Source: an uncultured Bacteroidales bacterium (lineage in GTDB: Bacteria > Bacteroidota > Bacteroidia > Bacteroidales > JAUNSR01). Taken from it: a stretch of 51,102 nt of DNA. The stretch is from NCBI GenBank assembly GCA_947074145.1, contig CAMTOJ010000023.1:1-51102 (forward strand), read 5' to 3'. The translations under genes and the position numbers were made by a program. Of this stretch, positions 10,194 to 19,928 are shown piece by piece. The notes below the pieces were generated by a model that was not told where the DNA came from, searched no databases, and saw only the letters and a list, made by a program, of their open reading frames with translations. Every line of letters begins with the position of its first letter. Position 1 is the first letter of the stretch.

Positions 10194-11447
10194 TTAAGAG
10201 TTTCTTATTTGACCGTTGCCTTCAATAATATATTTATAAGAAGTTATCTCCCTAAGAGCCATAGGACCGCGTGCATGCAGTTTCTGTGTACTAATCCCTA
10301 TCTCAGCTCCAAATCCGAATTGTGCGCCGTCAGTAAAAGCGGTAGATACATTTGAATAAACACATGAAGCATCTACCAAATTAAGAAATTTGTTTTTTGC
10401 TTCCTCATCTTCTGTTATTATCGACTCACTATGTTTCGACGAGTATTTATCTATATGCGATAATGCATCTTCAAGTGATGAAGCCGTATATATTGACATC
10501 TTATAATCCATAAACTCAGTCCCGAAACTATCCTTATCTGCTTTTTCAAGAAGATTTTCAGGATAATGATCCTTTAATGCATTATATGAGCTTTCATCCG
10601 CATAGATGATCACATTATTTTTTATCATCTGACTTACCAATTCAGGTAAATCACTCAATCTATCCTTATGTATTATCAAACAATCAAGAGCATTACAAAC
10701 ACTCACTCTTCTTGTCTTGGCATTATTTACGATATCCGCACCAATAGTCACATCACCTGCTTTATCAAAATATGTATGACATACTCCTGCTCCTGTTTCA
10801 ATAACAGGTATTCTCGCATTATCACGCACATAATTAATTAGATTGGAACTACCTCTCGGAATAAGCAAATCAACATAACCCACAGCATTAAGCAGTTCGG
10901 TTGTCGCCTCTCTCGTTGGCGGTAAAAGAGTACATATATTCTTATCAAGTCCAAATGAATCCAACACTTCATGTATCACATCCACAATTGCCTTATTAGA
11001 ATCCGCAGCATCAGAACCACCTTTAAGAACTGCTACATTACCTGTCTTGAAACACAATGAGAAAACATCAAAACTAACATTCGGACGAGATTCATATATC
11101 ACACCGATAACACCAAATGGCACCACCACACGACGTATCTCCATCCCATTATCCATTTTCGCCCTATCCAGAACATCTCCCACAGGAGATGTTAATGTTG
11201 CCACATTTCTTATATCAGAAGCGATACCTGCAATACGTGCCTCATTAAGCAATAGTCTGTCATATTTAGGATCTTTCGGATCCATTCTTGACAAATCTTT
11301 CTTATTTGCCTCTATAATCTTAGCTGTATTTGCAACGGCAGCATCGGCAAGCGCAAGAAGCATCTTATTTATAGTTTCCTTATCTACTAATAATAAGTTT
11401 CGGGATGCAATACGCGCATCCCGAAATTGTGATAATATCTCATTCAT
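10194..11447 (-). CDS. proA: Gamma-glutamyl phosphate reductase (glutamate-5-semialdehyde dehydrogenase)
   Basis: A 417-residue NADPH-dependent enzyme that reduces gamma-glutamyl phosphate to glutamate semialdehyde, the second step of proline synthesis. The catalytic cysteine is Cys251 in [17 protein letters not shown]. The nucleotide-binding part includes [19 protein letters not shown] and [11 protein letters not shown]. Length is standard. It lies 20 bases after proB and 35 before argF'. The two enzymes, kinase and reductase, are thought to channel the labile phosphate intermediate, and the tight spacing fits. Confidence 0.97.
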   Translation of the reverse strand: MNEILSQFRDARIASRNLLLVDKETINKMLLALADAAVANTAKIIEANKKDLSRMDPKDPKYDRLLLNEARIAGIASDIRNVATLTSPVGDVLDRAKMDNGMEIRRVVVPFGVIGVIYESRPNVSFDVFSLCFKTGNVAVLKGGSDAADSNKAIVDVIHEVLDSFGLDKNICTLLPPTREATTELLNAVGYVDLLIPRGSSNLINYVRDNARIPVIETGAGVCHTYFDKAGDVTIGADIVNNAKTRRVSVCNALDCLIIHKDRLSDLPELVSQMIKNNVIIYADESSYNALKDHYPENLLEKADKDSFGTEFMDYKMSIYTASSLEDALSHIDKYSSKHSESIITEDEEAKNKFLNLVDASCVYSNVSTAFTDGAQFGFGAEIGISTQKLHARGPMALREITSYKYIIEGNGQIRNS

Positions 11448-11467
11448 AATATATGTCTTTCTTTTTA

Positions 11468-12553
11468 TTATTCAAGATACAGATAATCGTAATGAACAAG
11501 CGCCTTTGCTCCTTTTACCCCTTTCAGAGCCTCTGCCTCTTGGGAAGATACAGAGATCTTTCCTACTCCAAGATAGTCGCCGTTATGACCTATTATCCTT
11601 ACAATATCATCAGCCTCAAAATCACCCTTTATTTTCTCTACACCTATTGGTAATATACTTACTGCCGCATCACTCTTCATTACCTCTGTGGCGCATTTAT
11701 TAAGAAAGATCTCACCTTTAGCAAAACCTTCCGAATGTGCAATCCACTTCTTAACTCCTGATACTTTTTTATCACCAGGAAGAAAACGCGTACATGGTGC
11801 AAGAATATTCTTATTCAGCAGTAAAGGAAGTATATCATCTCTTTTTCCATTAGCAATAATAACCTCTACTCCCTCATCCGCCACTTTTTTGGCAATATTA
11901 TATTTGGTTATCATACCGCCTCTGCCAAACGAAGACTTAGAGGTCTGGATATAAGAAGTTATATCTTTACGACTCTCATCGATTGTTTCGATAAGTACCG
12001 AATTCGGATCAGATGGATTACCCGTATATATACCGTCAATATTGCTCAGTATTATCAATGCCTCAGCGCCAAGCATCGTTGCTATAAGTCCCGATAATTC
12101 ATCATTATCAGTAAACATCAGCTCTGTAACAGATATGGTGTCATTTTCATTGACAATAGGTATAACTTTTTCCTCAAGCATAACCTCCATACAGTTTTTC
12201 TGATTCAAATAATGACGTCTTGTCCCGAAATTCTCCTTCATTGTCAAAACTTGACCACATGCAATACCATGATCTCTAAAAAGTTCATAATATCGATTTA
12301 TCAGTTTTGCCTGACCGACAGCCGAGAAAAGCTGTCTTGAAGAGACCTGATCCAATTTACGGTTAACCTTTATCTCACTTCTTCCGGAAGCTACAGCTCC
12401 CGAAGAGATTAATATTATCTGTACTTTATTCTTGTGCAGCTCGGCAATCTGATCAGTCAAAGCTGACATTCTCGTAAAGTCGAGTGTCCCGTCTTTTCTA
12501 GTCAAAACATTGCTGCCTATCTTTACGGCTATTCTTTTAAAACGATATGACAT
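11468..12553 (-). CDS. proB: Glutamate 5-kinase
   Basis: A 361-residue enzyme that phosphorylates the gamma-carboxyl of glutamate, the first and feedback-regulated step of proline synthesis. The amino acid kinase domain covers about residues 5-255 ([56 protein letters not shown]). A C-terminal PUA domain follows at about 275-355 ([20 protein letters not shown]). It is directly upstream of proA. The start [15 protein letters not shown] gives a normal N-terminus. Confidence 0.97.
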   Translation of the reverse strand: MSYRFKRIAVKIGSNVLTRKDGTLDFTRMSALTDQIAELHKNKVQIILISSGAVASGRSEIKVNRKLDQVSSRQLFSAVGQAKLINRYYELFRDHGIACGQVLTMKENFGTRRHYLNQKNCMEVMLEEKVIPIVNENDTISVTELMFTDNDELSGLIATMLGAEALIILSNIDGIYTGNPSDPNSVLIETIDESRKDITSYIQTSKSSFGRGGMITKYNIAKKVADEGVEVIIANGKRDDILPLLLNKNILAPCTRFLPGDKKVSGVKKWIAHSEGFAKGEIFLNKCATEVMKSDAAVSILPIGVEKIKGDFEADDIVRIIGHNGDYLGVGKISVSSQEAEALKGVKGAKALVHYDYLYLE

Positions 12554-12568
12554 AGTAAATCATTATTT

Positions 12569-13000
12569 TTACTCTGACATTCCACTCATCTCAAGCATAT
12601 AGGAATACTCCTCCCAGCCCGGATCCTCAAGACTTCCTATCTCTAAAGGAAGTTGATCGTAAGAACTCAAAGTCTGATTTAAAATCGAAGCAAACTTCTC
12701 TATATCTGATGTATAGAAAGTTATTGTCATCATATTGTTTCCGGTGTATATGGCAACCATATATGCAGTTTTTTCAGCCTCTTCAGCATCTGCAAGTTTA
12801 AAAATAACTTCATTCATAAACTTATCTGCCTCAGCATCCGGCATACCGCTTTCCGTTGCTTTATATGACCAGACTATCTCTATAAGATCAGGATATTTAC
12901 CGGAATATCTGACCTCCTTCATAAATCTTCTGCCTCGTGTTATTATCTCTTTTCCATCAACATCTGAAGATGTCACAAACCACTCTTTTGAATCATTCAT
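12569..13000 (-). CDS. Small DUF695-like protein
   Basis: A 143-residue protein with no signal peptide or membrane segment. It begins MNDSKEWFVTSSDVDGKEII, and the order of a WFVTSS strand, a charged GRRFMKEVRY segment, an EIVWSYK strand and a C-terminal MMTITFYTSDIEKFASILNQ looks like the DUF695 family of unknown function. It sits 61 bases after the acyl-CoA synthetase and 15 bases before proB, so it probably shares their transcript. No catalytic residues can be proposed. The family call rests on the overall pattern and is tentative. Confidence 0.5.
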   Translation of the reverse strand: MNDSKEWFVTSSDVDGKEIITRGRRFMKEVRYSGKYPDLIEIVWSYKATESGMPDAEADKFMNEVIFKLADAEEAEKTAYMVAIYTGNNMMTITFYTSDIEKFASILNQTLSSYDQLPLEIGSLEDPGWEEYSYMLEMSGMSE

Positions 13001-13061
13001 ATCTTTACTTTGATTTTTTAGTAATTAAATTAACAACAAAAAGAGTTAAAATAAGTTCGCA

Positions 13062-14711
13062 TTAATTCTTATTGCGTATCTCCACTCTGCGAATTTTACC
13101 ACTAATGGTTTTTGGCAACTCCTCAACAAACTCAATAACTCTCGGATATTTATAGGGCGCCGTAACCGATTTCACATGATCCTGAAGTTCTTTTATCAGA
13201 TGTTCATCACCTTTATCTTTATATTGAGCACTCAACACTACTGTTGCTTTCACAATCTGTCCTCTGACTTCATCTGGTACTCCGGTGATAGCACATTCAA
13301 CAACAGCAGGATGTGTCATCAATGCACTTTCCACTTCAAATGGCCCGATTCTGTATCCGGAACTTTTGATCACATCATCAGCACGACCCACAAACCAAAA
13401 ATAACCATCTTCATCTCTCCATGCAACATCGCCTGTATAATAAAGGCCGTCATTAAGCACATCTTTTGTTTTTTCCTGATCACGATAATACTCTTTAAAC
13501 AGACCAAGAACTTTGTTTTCACCTGTTCTTATCACGATCTGTCCCTGCTCGCCATCTTCTGCCCAGCGTCCGTCATTTGTCAACAAATCAACATCATATT
13601 GAGGATTCTTAACCCCCATAGAGCCCGGTTTTGGCTCAACCCATGGGTAAGTAGCTACCGTTAGAGTTGTTTCGGTCTGTCCGAATCCCTCCATTAGTTT
13701 GATCCCGGTCATAGAAAGCCACTCTTCATATACTTTCGGGTTCAAAGCCTCTCCTGCAATAGTACAATATTGCAATGTACTCATATCAAATTTTGAGAGA
13801 TCCTCTTTAATCAAAAATCTGAATATTGTAGGTGGTGCGCAAAGTGATGTTATATGATAATCCTGAATCATGTGTAATACATCTCTCGGAGTGAATTTAT
13901 CAAAATCATAAACAAACACATTAGCTCCCGCAATCCACTGTCCGTATAGTTTTCCCCATACAGCTTTTCCCCAACCTGTGTCAGCAAGCGTAAGATGAAG
14001 TGAATCTTCGCTTAGTTTATGCCAATACGAAGCTGTGATAATATGAGCAAGTGGATAAGTAAAATCGTGTGCTACCATTTTCGGTTCTCCTGTGGTTCCG
14101 GAAGTAAAATATAAAATGGAAATATCGTCATTCGAATTTGGAGCTGCAGGTTTTACGAAAGGCTCAGCACTTTCTATTCCTTTATGAAAATCACTCCAAC
14201 CATCAGGAATAATAGGGCCAACAGAGATAATAGTTTTCAAAGTTGGTGATTTTGGACGTGCTTTATTGATATGTTCTATTATCGGTTCTTCGCCTACTGC
14301 TACAATAGCTTTAATATCTGCGGCATTACATCTGTAAACTATATCTTTTTCTGTCAACAAATGAGTGGCAGGGATAACAGTTGCGCCTAATTTATGTAAA
14401 GCAACTATTGAAAACCAGAATTCATATCTTCTTTTTAGAATAAGCATCACCATATCACCTTTTCCTATTCCAAGAGATTGAAAATATGAAGCTGTCTTAT
14501 CACTTTCTTCTTTAATTTCTTTAAAAGTAAATTGTTTATATTCGCCTTTATCGTTGGTCCAGCATAATGCCTTTTTATTAGGTTCTTTTTTTGCCCATTC
14601 ATCAACAATATCGTAACCAAAATTAAAATTATCAGGTACCTCTACCTTGAAATTATTCATAAAATCCTCATACGAGGCAAACGAAGTTTGTTTTAAATAT
14701 TTATCTAACAT
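13062..14711 (-). CDS. AMP-forming acyl-CoA synthetase
   Basis: A 549-residue ANL-superfamily ligase that activates a carboxylic acid with ATP and transfers it to CoA. The P-loop YFTSGTTGEPKMV is at residues 201-213, GEALNPKVYEEW and EGFGQTETT follow in the adenylating domain, and YYTGDVAWRDEDGYFWFVGR precedes the hinge. The C-terminal catalytic lysine is K539 in PKTISGKIRR. The overall pattern is nearest to medium-chain/aryl acyl-CoA synthetases (ACSM type) rather than acetyl-CoA synthetase. It starts 27 bases after the XRE-cupin regulator, which likely controls it. In Bacteroidales this regulator-synthetase pair is recurrent, as far as I recall. The acid it uses is not evident. Confidence 0.87.
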   Translation of the reverse strand: MLDKYLKQTSFASYEDFMNNFKVEVPDNFNFGYDIVDEWAKKEPNKKALCWTNDKGEYKQFTFKEIKEESDKTASYFQSLGIGKGDMVMLILKRRYEFWFSIVALHKLGATVIPATHLLTEKDIVYRCNAADIKAIVAVGEEPIIEHINKARPKSPTLKTIISVGPIIPDGWSDFHKGIESAEPFVKPAAPNSNDDISILYFTSGTTGEPKMVAHDFTYPLAHIITASYWHKLSEDSLHLTLADTGWGKAVWGKLYGQWIAGANVFVYDFDKFTPRDVLHMIQDYHITSLCAPPTIFRFLIKEDLSKFDMSTLQYCTIAGEALNPKVYEEWLSMTGIKLMEGFGQTETTLTVATYPWVEPKPGSMGVKNPQYDVDLLTNDGRWAEDGEQGQIVIRTGENKVLGLFKEYYRDQEKTKDVLNDGLYYTGDVAWRDEDGYFWFVGRADDVIKSSGYRIGPFEVESALMTHPAVVECAITGVPDEVRGQIVKATVVLSAQYKDKGDEHLIKELQDHVKSVTAPYKYPRVIEFVEELPKTISGKIRRVEIRNKN

Positions 14712-14738
14712 CTTTATATTGTGTTTGAACAGGTATTT

Positions 14739-15290
14739 TTAAATTATAATTGCAAGAAACTTAACATTTTCCCCATCGAGGGCTTTCATTCCGTGAGGCA
14801 TATTTGCATCAAAATAGATTGAATCTCCGGCATTAAGAATTAGCTCTTTTCCATTTATATTCAAAAGCATTTTCCCTTCCAGAATATAGTTAAACTCCTG
14901 TCCGCTATGACTATTGAGATTTATCATTTTTTCATTATCCGCCTCGACTGTAACCATAAACGGTGTAAAATCGCGATCTCTAAATCCGGCTGCAAGTGCT
15001 TGATATTTATATGCTTTTTGTCGTTCTACCGTTGGTCCCTTACCTGCACGAGTTAGATAATAACTACTCATATAAGCTTCATTTCCAAACATAAGTGTTG
15101 ACAATTCTATACCATAATATTGACTTATTTTCTGTAAAAGACTTACCGGAATATCTGTATCTCCCGTTTCTATCTTTTTGTATTCATCTTCACTTATCTC
15201 ACATACTTTAGCTATATCCGAAGTACTTATATCTATTGCATCACGCAAACCTTTAAGTCTCTCTGCTATTTGTCTGATTTGTTGATTCAT
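14739..15290 (-). CDS. XRE-family regulator with C-terminal cupin domain
   Basis: A 183-residue DNA-binding protein. A helix-turn-helix domain lies at about residues 5-62 (LRDAIDISTSDIAKVCEISE then YYGIELSTLMFG). A small cupin barrel lies at about 107-180 (FNYILEGKMLLNINGKELIL, GDSIYFDANMPHGMKAL), which in this class often senses a small ligand. It is the first gene of the minus-strand run to the synthetase, DUF695, proB, proA and argF', and probably regulates at least the synthetase and itself. No operator could be identified upstream. Confidence 0.88.
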   Translation of the reverse strand: MNQQIRQIAERLKGLRDAIDISTSDIAKVCEISEDEYKKIETGDTDIPVSLLQKISQYYGIELSTLMFGNEAYMSSYYLTRAGKGPTVERQKAYKYQALAAGFRDRDFTPFMVTVEADNEKMINLNSHSGQEFNYILEGKMLLNINGKELILNAGDSIYFDANMPHGMKALDGENVKFLAIII

Positions 15291-15599
15291 ATTAACGTTT
15301 TTTGTTTAAGGATTCGCAAGTTATAAAATTTAAACAATATTACTTGTTTTTGCTTTCAAATTGTTGCTTTTAGCATCCCGTATCTACGATTTACAATATT
15401 TTTTCATCTTTAAATTACAATATGGTCATTTTTGTCATATAATTATTTCAAAAGAGAATGTAACATGATTATTTTAATTGATATGAATAGACCTCAAAAA
15501 GCTGACAAATTAATTATCCTGCTTTTTGAGGTCTGTTATTTATTTTAATATCTTATTTTTTAAGTAATGAACTAAGATTAATAGTTCTGGAAAATCCTA
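15291..15599. other. Intergenic region between the XRE-cupin gene and the LRR array
   Basis: About 310 AT-rich bases. The right half carries the hairpin that ends the LRR transcript (15489-15534). The left half should hold the promoter of the XRE-cupin gene, but I found no clean TAnnTTTG box on the minus strand. Confidence 0.5.
15489..15534 (-). terminator. Hairpin after the LRR gene pair
   Basis: A perfect 14-bp stem, AGACCTCAAAAAGC (15489-15502) with its complement at 15521-15534, loop of 18 bases. It lies about 65 bases past the LRR stop codon. The downstream T-tract on the minus strand is weak, so it may act partly by protecting the 3' end. Confidence 0.65.
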
Positions 15600-17249
15600 T
15601 TACATCTGTATTTCCACCACTTGATCATTCATCTTGACAATATAAGCATTGTTTTCATTAACGCTCAATTCAATTGTTTCTCCCGTACACTCTATACTCT
15701 TAACCTTCGATCCCGATATAGTATAAATATCAATATTCGCTCCGGATACTCCTCCCTCGATTTTCATCTTTCCGCGACCGGCAGCCATAACACGTAATCG
15801 CTCGCTTGAGCTAACATTGATCCATGTTGCAATTTTACTCTGTAAAGAAACATTTAGCTCCGCATTTTTTGATATTATAGGGGTTACATAAACGCCATCA
15901 GCAGAAACTTCAGACGTTACATCAACTCCGTTAAATGTAACCGTATTTATTTCCCATTTCGGATTAGCAGATAGAATCACTTCTTGACTCATATCCGGTG
16001 TAACCTTAACTTTTACCTGACCATTATCGGCATGAGAAATTATAAGATAAACAGGTAATCTAAACCTTATTTCTATACTTTTATTTTCTGCTATATCAAA
16101 AATATAATAAATATTATTTTCTACTTCTGATGTTACATCTTCTCCATTAACAATTATTTTGTCAAGTTCATATCCCTCATCCGGAATCATATTAATAACA
16201 ACATCTCTTCCTGCTTCTACAGATAAAGAGTTGTCGGAAGATCCGTTTATTGTTGTTGATCCACCTAATCCTGCTGTTATTGCAATTTCCCATTGCTCTA
16301 TTTCCAATATATTCACAAACTCCTTCCATCCATATGCGGATGTATAATTTGACAACGATCCTGAAGGAACATAAACTTTACATTCGTCTTTTCGTACATT
16401 ATCAAAAGTTGTTACATTTAAAGTTGGCGCAGTTATACGTTGACAATGTATCTCGGTTAATGCTGTACAACCGGAAAAGGATTTCCTTCCTATTTGAAAG
16501 ATGTTCTTAGGTAATGTTATCGAACTTAAATTCTCACAGTTTTCAAAAATACTTACTGAAAGGATTTCTATGTTTTCAGATAGAATAACATCTTTAAGAG
16601 ATTTACAATTCTCAAAAGCATAAGACCCGATACTCGTTACACTATTAGGGATATCAATTGTGGTTAAACTGGGACACCAAGAAAAAGCATCATGTCCGAT
16701 ACTCGTTACACTATTAGGGATATCAATTGTGGTTAAACTAGTACACCCGTTAAAAGCATAAGACTCGATACTCGTAACACCATTAGGGATAGGTATTGTG
16801 GTTAAACTGCTACAATTTTGAAAAGCATAACAACCAATACTCGTCACACTATTAGGAATATCTATTGTGGTTAAACTACTACAATTTTGAAAAGCATAAG
16901 AATCAATACTCGTCACACTATTAGGAATATCTATTGTGGTTAAACTACGACATACCCCAAAAGCAAGCCATCCTATACCCGTTACACTATTAGGGATAGA
17001 TATTGTGGTTAAACTAGTACACCCGGCAAAAGCATAAGAACCAATCTCTGAAACCTCATAAGTCTTACCTTCGAATGTAACACTCTCCGGTATAGTAACT
17101 TTACCGGAATATTCGACTTCTCCATAAGTAACAGATGCCTCCTTAGGGTCCTGCGAAATATTGTAATAAATTCCATCAATCAATGCATCATAAGCAAAAA
17201 CCGATTGCAATGAAATGAAACAAAGAATAATTAGTAATAATTTTTTCAT
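15600..17249 (-). CDS. BspA-like leucine-rich-repeat surface protein, copy 1 (6 repeats)
   Basis: A 549-residue exported protein. The start MKKLLLIILCFISLQSVFA at 17249 gives a textbook signal peptide and is identical to that of copy 2; an in-frame ATG 16 codons earlier adds a non-signal sequence and is unlikely. After a conserved N-terminal cap come six canonical 23-residue TpLRR units (residues 83-220, pattern IDIPNSVTSIGxxAFxxCxS) and two divergent ones to 266. Two Gly-rich beta modules with DVT motifs follow (about 300-390 and 395-460), then a C-terminal sandwich ending YIVKMNDQVVEIQM that resembles a secretion-sorting tail. Such proteins bind host or bacterial surfaces in Tannerella and Treponema; the ligand here is unknown. 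It is 126 bases downstream of copy 2 without its own evident promoter. Confidence 0.85.
   Translation of the reverse strand: MKKLLLIILCFISLQSVFAYDALIDGIYYNISQDPKEASVTYGEVEYSGKVTIPESVTFEGKTYEVSEIGSYAFAGCTSLTTISIPNSVTGIGWLAFGVCRSLTTIDIPNSVTSIDSYAFQNCSSLTTIDIPNSVTSIGCYAFQNCSSLTTIPIPNGVTSIESYAFNGCTSLTTIDIPNSVTSIGHDAFSWCPSLTTIDIPNSVTSIGSYAFENCKSLKDVILSENIEILSVSIFENCENLSSITLPKNIFQIGRKSFSGCTALTEIHCQRITAPTLNVTTFDNVRKDECKVYVPSGSLSNYTSAYGWKEFVNILEIEQWEIAITAGLGGSTTINGSSDNSLSVEAGRDVVINMIPDEGYELDKIIVNGEDVTSEVENNIYYIFDIAENKSIEIRFRLPVYLIISHADNGQVKVKVTPDMSQEVILSANPKWEINTVTFNGVDVTSEVSADGVYVTPIISKNAELNVSLQSKIATWINVSSSERLRVMAAGRGKMKIEGGVSGANIDIYTISGSKVKSIECTGETIELSVNENNAYIVKMNDQVVEIQM
16452..17003 (-). repeat. 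69-bp LRR-coding repeat array of copy 1
   Basis: Eight tandem 69-bp units, each coding for 23 residues: six near-identical and two diverged at the 3' end. Each unit has a well conserved core (around CACTATTAGGGATATCTATT on the plus strand) and a variable part that encodes the exposed residues around AF and C. Confidence 0.9.
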
Positions 17250-17375
17250 TATATATAAATTAAAAAAGTTAGAATTCGAGGAAGAATTGAATAGCAATTA
17301 AGACATATATATCAATTCCTGATAAACTTAGATATCTGAGTGTAATAATAAAAATGAATCTTAAGGTGAAACCTA

Positions 17376-19715
17376 TTACATCTGTATTTTTACCACCTGA
17401 TCATTCATCTTGACAATATAAGTATTGTTTTCATGAACGCTCAATTCAATGGTTTCTCCTGTGCACTCTATACTATTAACCATCGATCCCGATATAGTAT
17501 AAATATCAATATTTGCTCCTGATACTCCTCCTTCGATTCTCATCTTACCGCGACCGGCAGCCATGACACGTAAACGTTCGCTTGAACTAACATTGATCCA
17601 TGATGTACTTGAATTCTGCAAAGAAACATTTAACTCTGCATTTTCTGATATTATAGGGGTTACATAAACGCCATCGGCAGAAACTTCAGACGTCACATCA
17701 ACACCATTAAATGTAACCGTATTTATTTCCCATTTCGGATTAGCAGATAGAATCACTTCTTGACTCATATCCGGTGTAACCTTAACTTTTACCTGACCAT
17801 TATCGGCATGAGAAATTATAAGATACATAGGTAATCTCTTAAAGCTGATATCTATATTTTTAGCTTCAGAAATAGAAGAAATATTATAGATATTATTTTC
17901 TACATCTGATGTTACATCTAATCCATTCACAGTTATTTTATCAAGTTCATATCCTTCATCCGGAATCATATTAATAACAACATCACTTCCCGCATCTACA
18001 GATAAAGAGTTGTCGGAAGATCCGTTTATTGTTGTTGATCCACCTAATCCTGCTGTTATTGCAACCCATTGCTCTATTTCCAATATATTCACAAACTCCT
18101 TCCATCCCTCTGCGGATGTATAATTTGACAACGAACCTGAAGGAACATAAACTTTACATTTGTTTTTTAGAAGATCTTCAAAAACGTCTGAATCTAAAGT
18201 TGGTGCAGATATACGTTGACAATGTATCTCGGTTAATTCTGTACAACCGGAAAATGCTTCCAACTCAATTTGAGATATATTCTTCGGTAATGTTATCGAA
18301 CTTAAACTCCAACAGTTACTAAAAATTAGCGTTGGAAGTTTTTCTATGTTTTCAGATAGAATAATATTTTTAAGAGATGAACAATCTGAAAATGCAGAAG
18401 ACCTTATACTTGTAACACTATTAGGGATATCTATTGTGGCTAAACTTCTACATTTGGAAAAAGCACTAGAACCTATATTCGTAACACTATTCGGGATAGA
18501 TATTGTGGTTAAACTAGTACACCCGGCAAAAGCGCTCTCTTCTATATTCGTCACACTATTAGGGATAGATATTGTGGTTAAACTACTACAGTTGGAAAAA
18601 GCACTTAAACCTATATACTTCACACTATTAGGGATAGATATTGTGGTTAAACTACTACAATCTTGAAAAGCATACCTTCCTATAACCGTAACACTATTAG
18701 GGATAGATATTGTGGTTAAACTACTACAATTAGAAAAAGCACTAATATCTATACCCGTAACACTATTAGGGATAGATATTGTGGTTAAACTAGTACACCC
18801 GGCAAAAGCACTCATTCCTATATTCGTAACATTATTAGGGATAGATATTGTGGTTAAACTACTACAATCTTGAAAAGCACTAGAACCTATATCCATAACA
18901 CCATTAGGGATATCTATTGTGGTTAAACTACTACAATTGGAAAAAGCGCTTGAACCTATACCCGTAACACTATTAGGGATATCTATTGTGGTTAAGTTAC
19001 TACAGCTAAGAAAAGTGCCTTCTTCTATATTCGTAACACTATTCGGGATAGATATTGTGGTTAAACTACTACAATAGGAAAAAGCTCTTGAACCTATACC
19101 CGTAACACTATTAGGGATAGATATTGTGGTTAAACTACTACAATCGGAAAAAGCCATCTCTCCTATACTCGTCACACTATTAGGGATAGATATTGTGGTT
19201 AAACTTCTACAATCAAAAAAAGCGTTCTTTCCTATACTCGTCACACTTTTAGGTATATCTATTTTAGTTAAACTATCACAACGATAAAAAGCTCCATCTC
19301 CTATACTCATAACACCATTAAGGATAGATATTGTAGTTAAACTACTACAATCTTGAAAAGCATAAGAACTTATACCCATAACACTATTAGGGATAGATAT
19401 TGTGGTTAAACTAGTACACCCGGCAAAAGCGCTCATTCCTATATTCTTCACACTATTAGGTATAGATATTGTGGTTAAGTTTCTACAATTAGAAAAAGCT
19501 TTTTCACCAATCTCTGAAACCTCATAAGTCCTAAATATATAAGTAACCTTCTTCGGAATAGTAACTTTACCGGAATATTTTTTTTTTCCGTTAGTAACAG
19601 TCGCCTTCTTAGAGCCATGTGAAAAATTGTAATAAATTCCATCAATCAATGCATCATAAGCAAAAACAGATTGCAATGAAATAAAACAAAGAATAATTAG
19701 TAATAATTTTTTCAT
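17376..19715 (-). CDS. BspA-like leucine-rich-repeat surface protein, copy 2 (16 repeats)
   Basis: A 779-residue exported protein with signal peptide 1-19 (ending SVFA). The N-terminal cap (20-82) is followed by sixteen canonical 23-residue LRR units at residues 83-450 and two divergent ones to 496, more than twice the number in its neighbours. The C-terminal part has the same order as copy 1: a segment KCKVYVPSGSLSNYTSAEGW, two DVT-containing beta modules, and a terminal sandwich ending YIVKMNDQVVKIQM. The difference in length between copies is almost all repeat number. It has a putative promoter about 170 bases upstream and no terminator before copy 1, so the two are probably one transcript. 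Role: likely surface adhesion or recognition, inferred from family members. Confidence 0.87.
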   Translation of the reverse strand: MKKLLLIILCFISLQSVFAYDALIDGIYYNFSHGSKKATVTNGKKKYSGKVTIPKKVTYIFRTYEVSEIGEKAFSNCRNLTTISIPNSVKNIGMSAFAGCTSLTTISIPNSVMGISSYAFQDCSSLTTISILNGVMSIGDGAFYRCDSLTKIDIPKSVTSIGKNAFFDCRSLTTISIPNSVTSIGEMAFSDCSSLTTISIPNSVTGIGSRAFSYCSSLTTISIPNSVTNIEEGTFLSCSNLTTIDIPNSVTGIGSSAFSNCSSLTTIDIPNGVMDIGSSAFQDCSSLTTISIPNNVTNIGMSAFAGCTSLTTISIPNSVTGIDISAFSNCSSLTTISIPNSVTVIGRYAFQDCSSLTTISIPNSVKYIGLSAFSNCSSLTTISIPNSVTNIEESAFAGCTSLTTISIPNSVTNIGSSAFSKCRSLATIDIPNSVTSIRSSAFSDCSSLKNIILSENIEKLPTLIFSNCWSLSSITLPKNISQIELEAFSGCTELTEIHCQRISAPTLDSDVFEDLLKNKCKVYVPSGSLSNYTSAEGWKEFVNILEIEQWVAITAGLGGSTTINGSSDNSLSVDAGSDVVINMIPDEGYELDKITVNGLDVTSDVENNIYNISSISEAKNIDISFKRLPMYLIISHADNGQVKVKVTPDMSQEVILSANPKWEINTVTFNGVDVTSEVSADGVYVTPIISENAELNVSLQNSSTSWINVSSSERLRVMAAGRGKMRIEGGVSGANIDIYTISGSMVNSIECTGETIELSVHENNTYIVKMNDQVVKIQM
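18228..19469 (-). repeat. 69-bp LRR-coding repeat array of copy 2
   Basis: Eighteen tandem 69-bp units: sixteen canonical and two diverged. The spacing is exact, for example ATTGTGGTTAAAC recurs at 18502 and 18571. Several units share all but a few bases in their core, which implies recent amplification by unequal crossing-over or slippage. No non-repeat spacers occur, so this is coding sequence and not a CRISPR array. Confidence 0.93.
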
Positions 19716-19881
19716 TATATATAAATTAAAAAAGTTTGTATTCGAGGAAAAATTGAATAGTAATTAAGAAATATATTTATCAAAATATATCTCCACTGTA
19801 TTTAATTTATATGTTTTTTATGTTTTTTTTACATGTTAGCCAAAATACAAATACACTACACTTTTGTTTTGTTATTTTTTA

Positions 19882-19889
19882 CAAATATA
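19882..19889 (-). promoter_or_regulatory. Putative -7 box for LRR copy 2
   Basis: TATATTTG on the minus strand matches TAnnTTTG. No exact -33 TTTG lies 19-21 bases upstream. The leader would be about 160 bases. An identical box sits at the equivalent distance from copy 3, which supports it. Confidence 0.5.
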
Positions 19890-19928
19890 ATATATTTTTT
19901 TAAATCAACTTTTCTGTAAGAAAATAAA

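Noticed and set aside
11047..11703. 218-codon plus-strand ORF over proA and proB
   Set aside because: It is antisense to two certain genes whose frames and motifs are intact; its sequence has no recognisable domain.
18346..18666. Plus-strand 106-codon ORF with repeated residues
   Set aside because: It is the complement of the LRR repeat array; the repetitive pattern comes from the coding strand, and it has no promoter or homology I recognise.
16452..19469. CRISPR-like regular repeats
   Set aside because: The 69-bp period is in frame, has no unrelated spacers and encodes canonical 23-residue LRR units. No cas genes are nearby.
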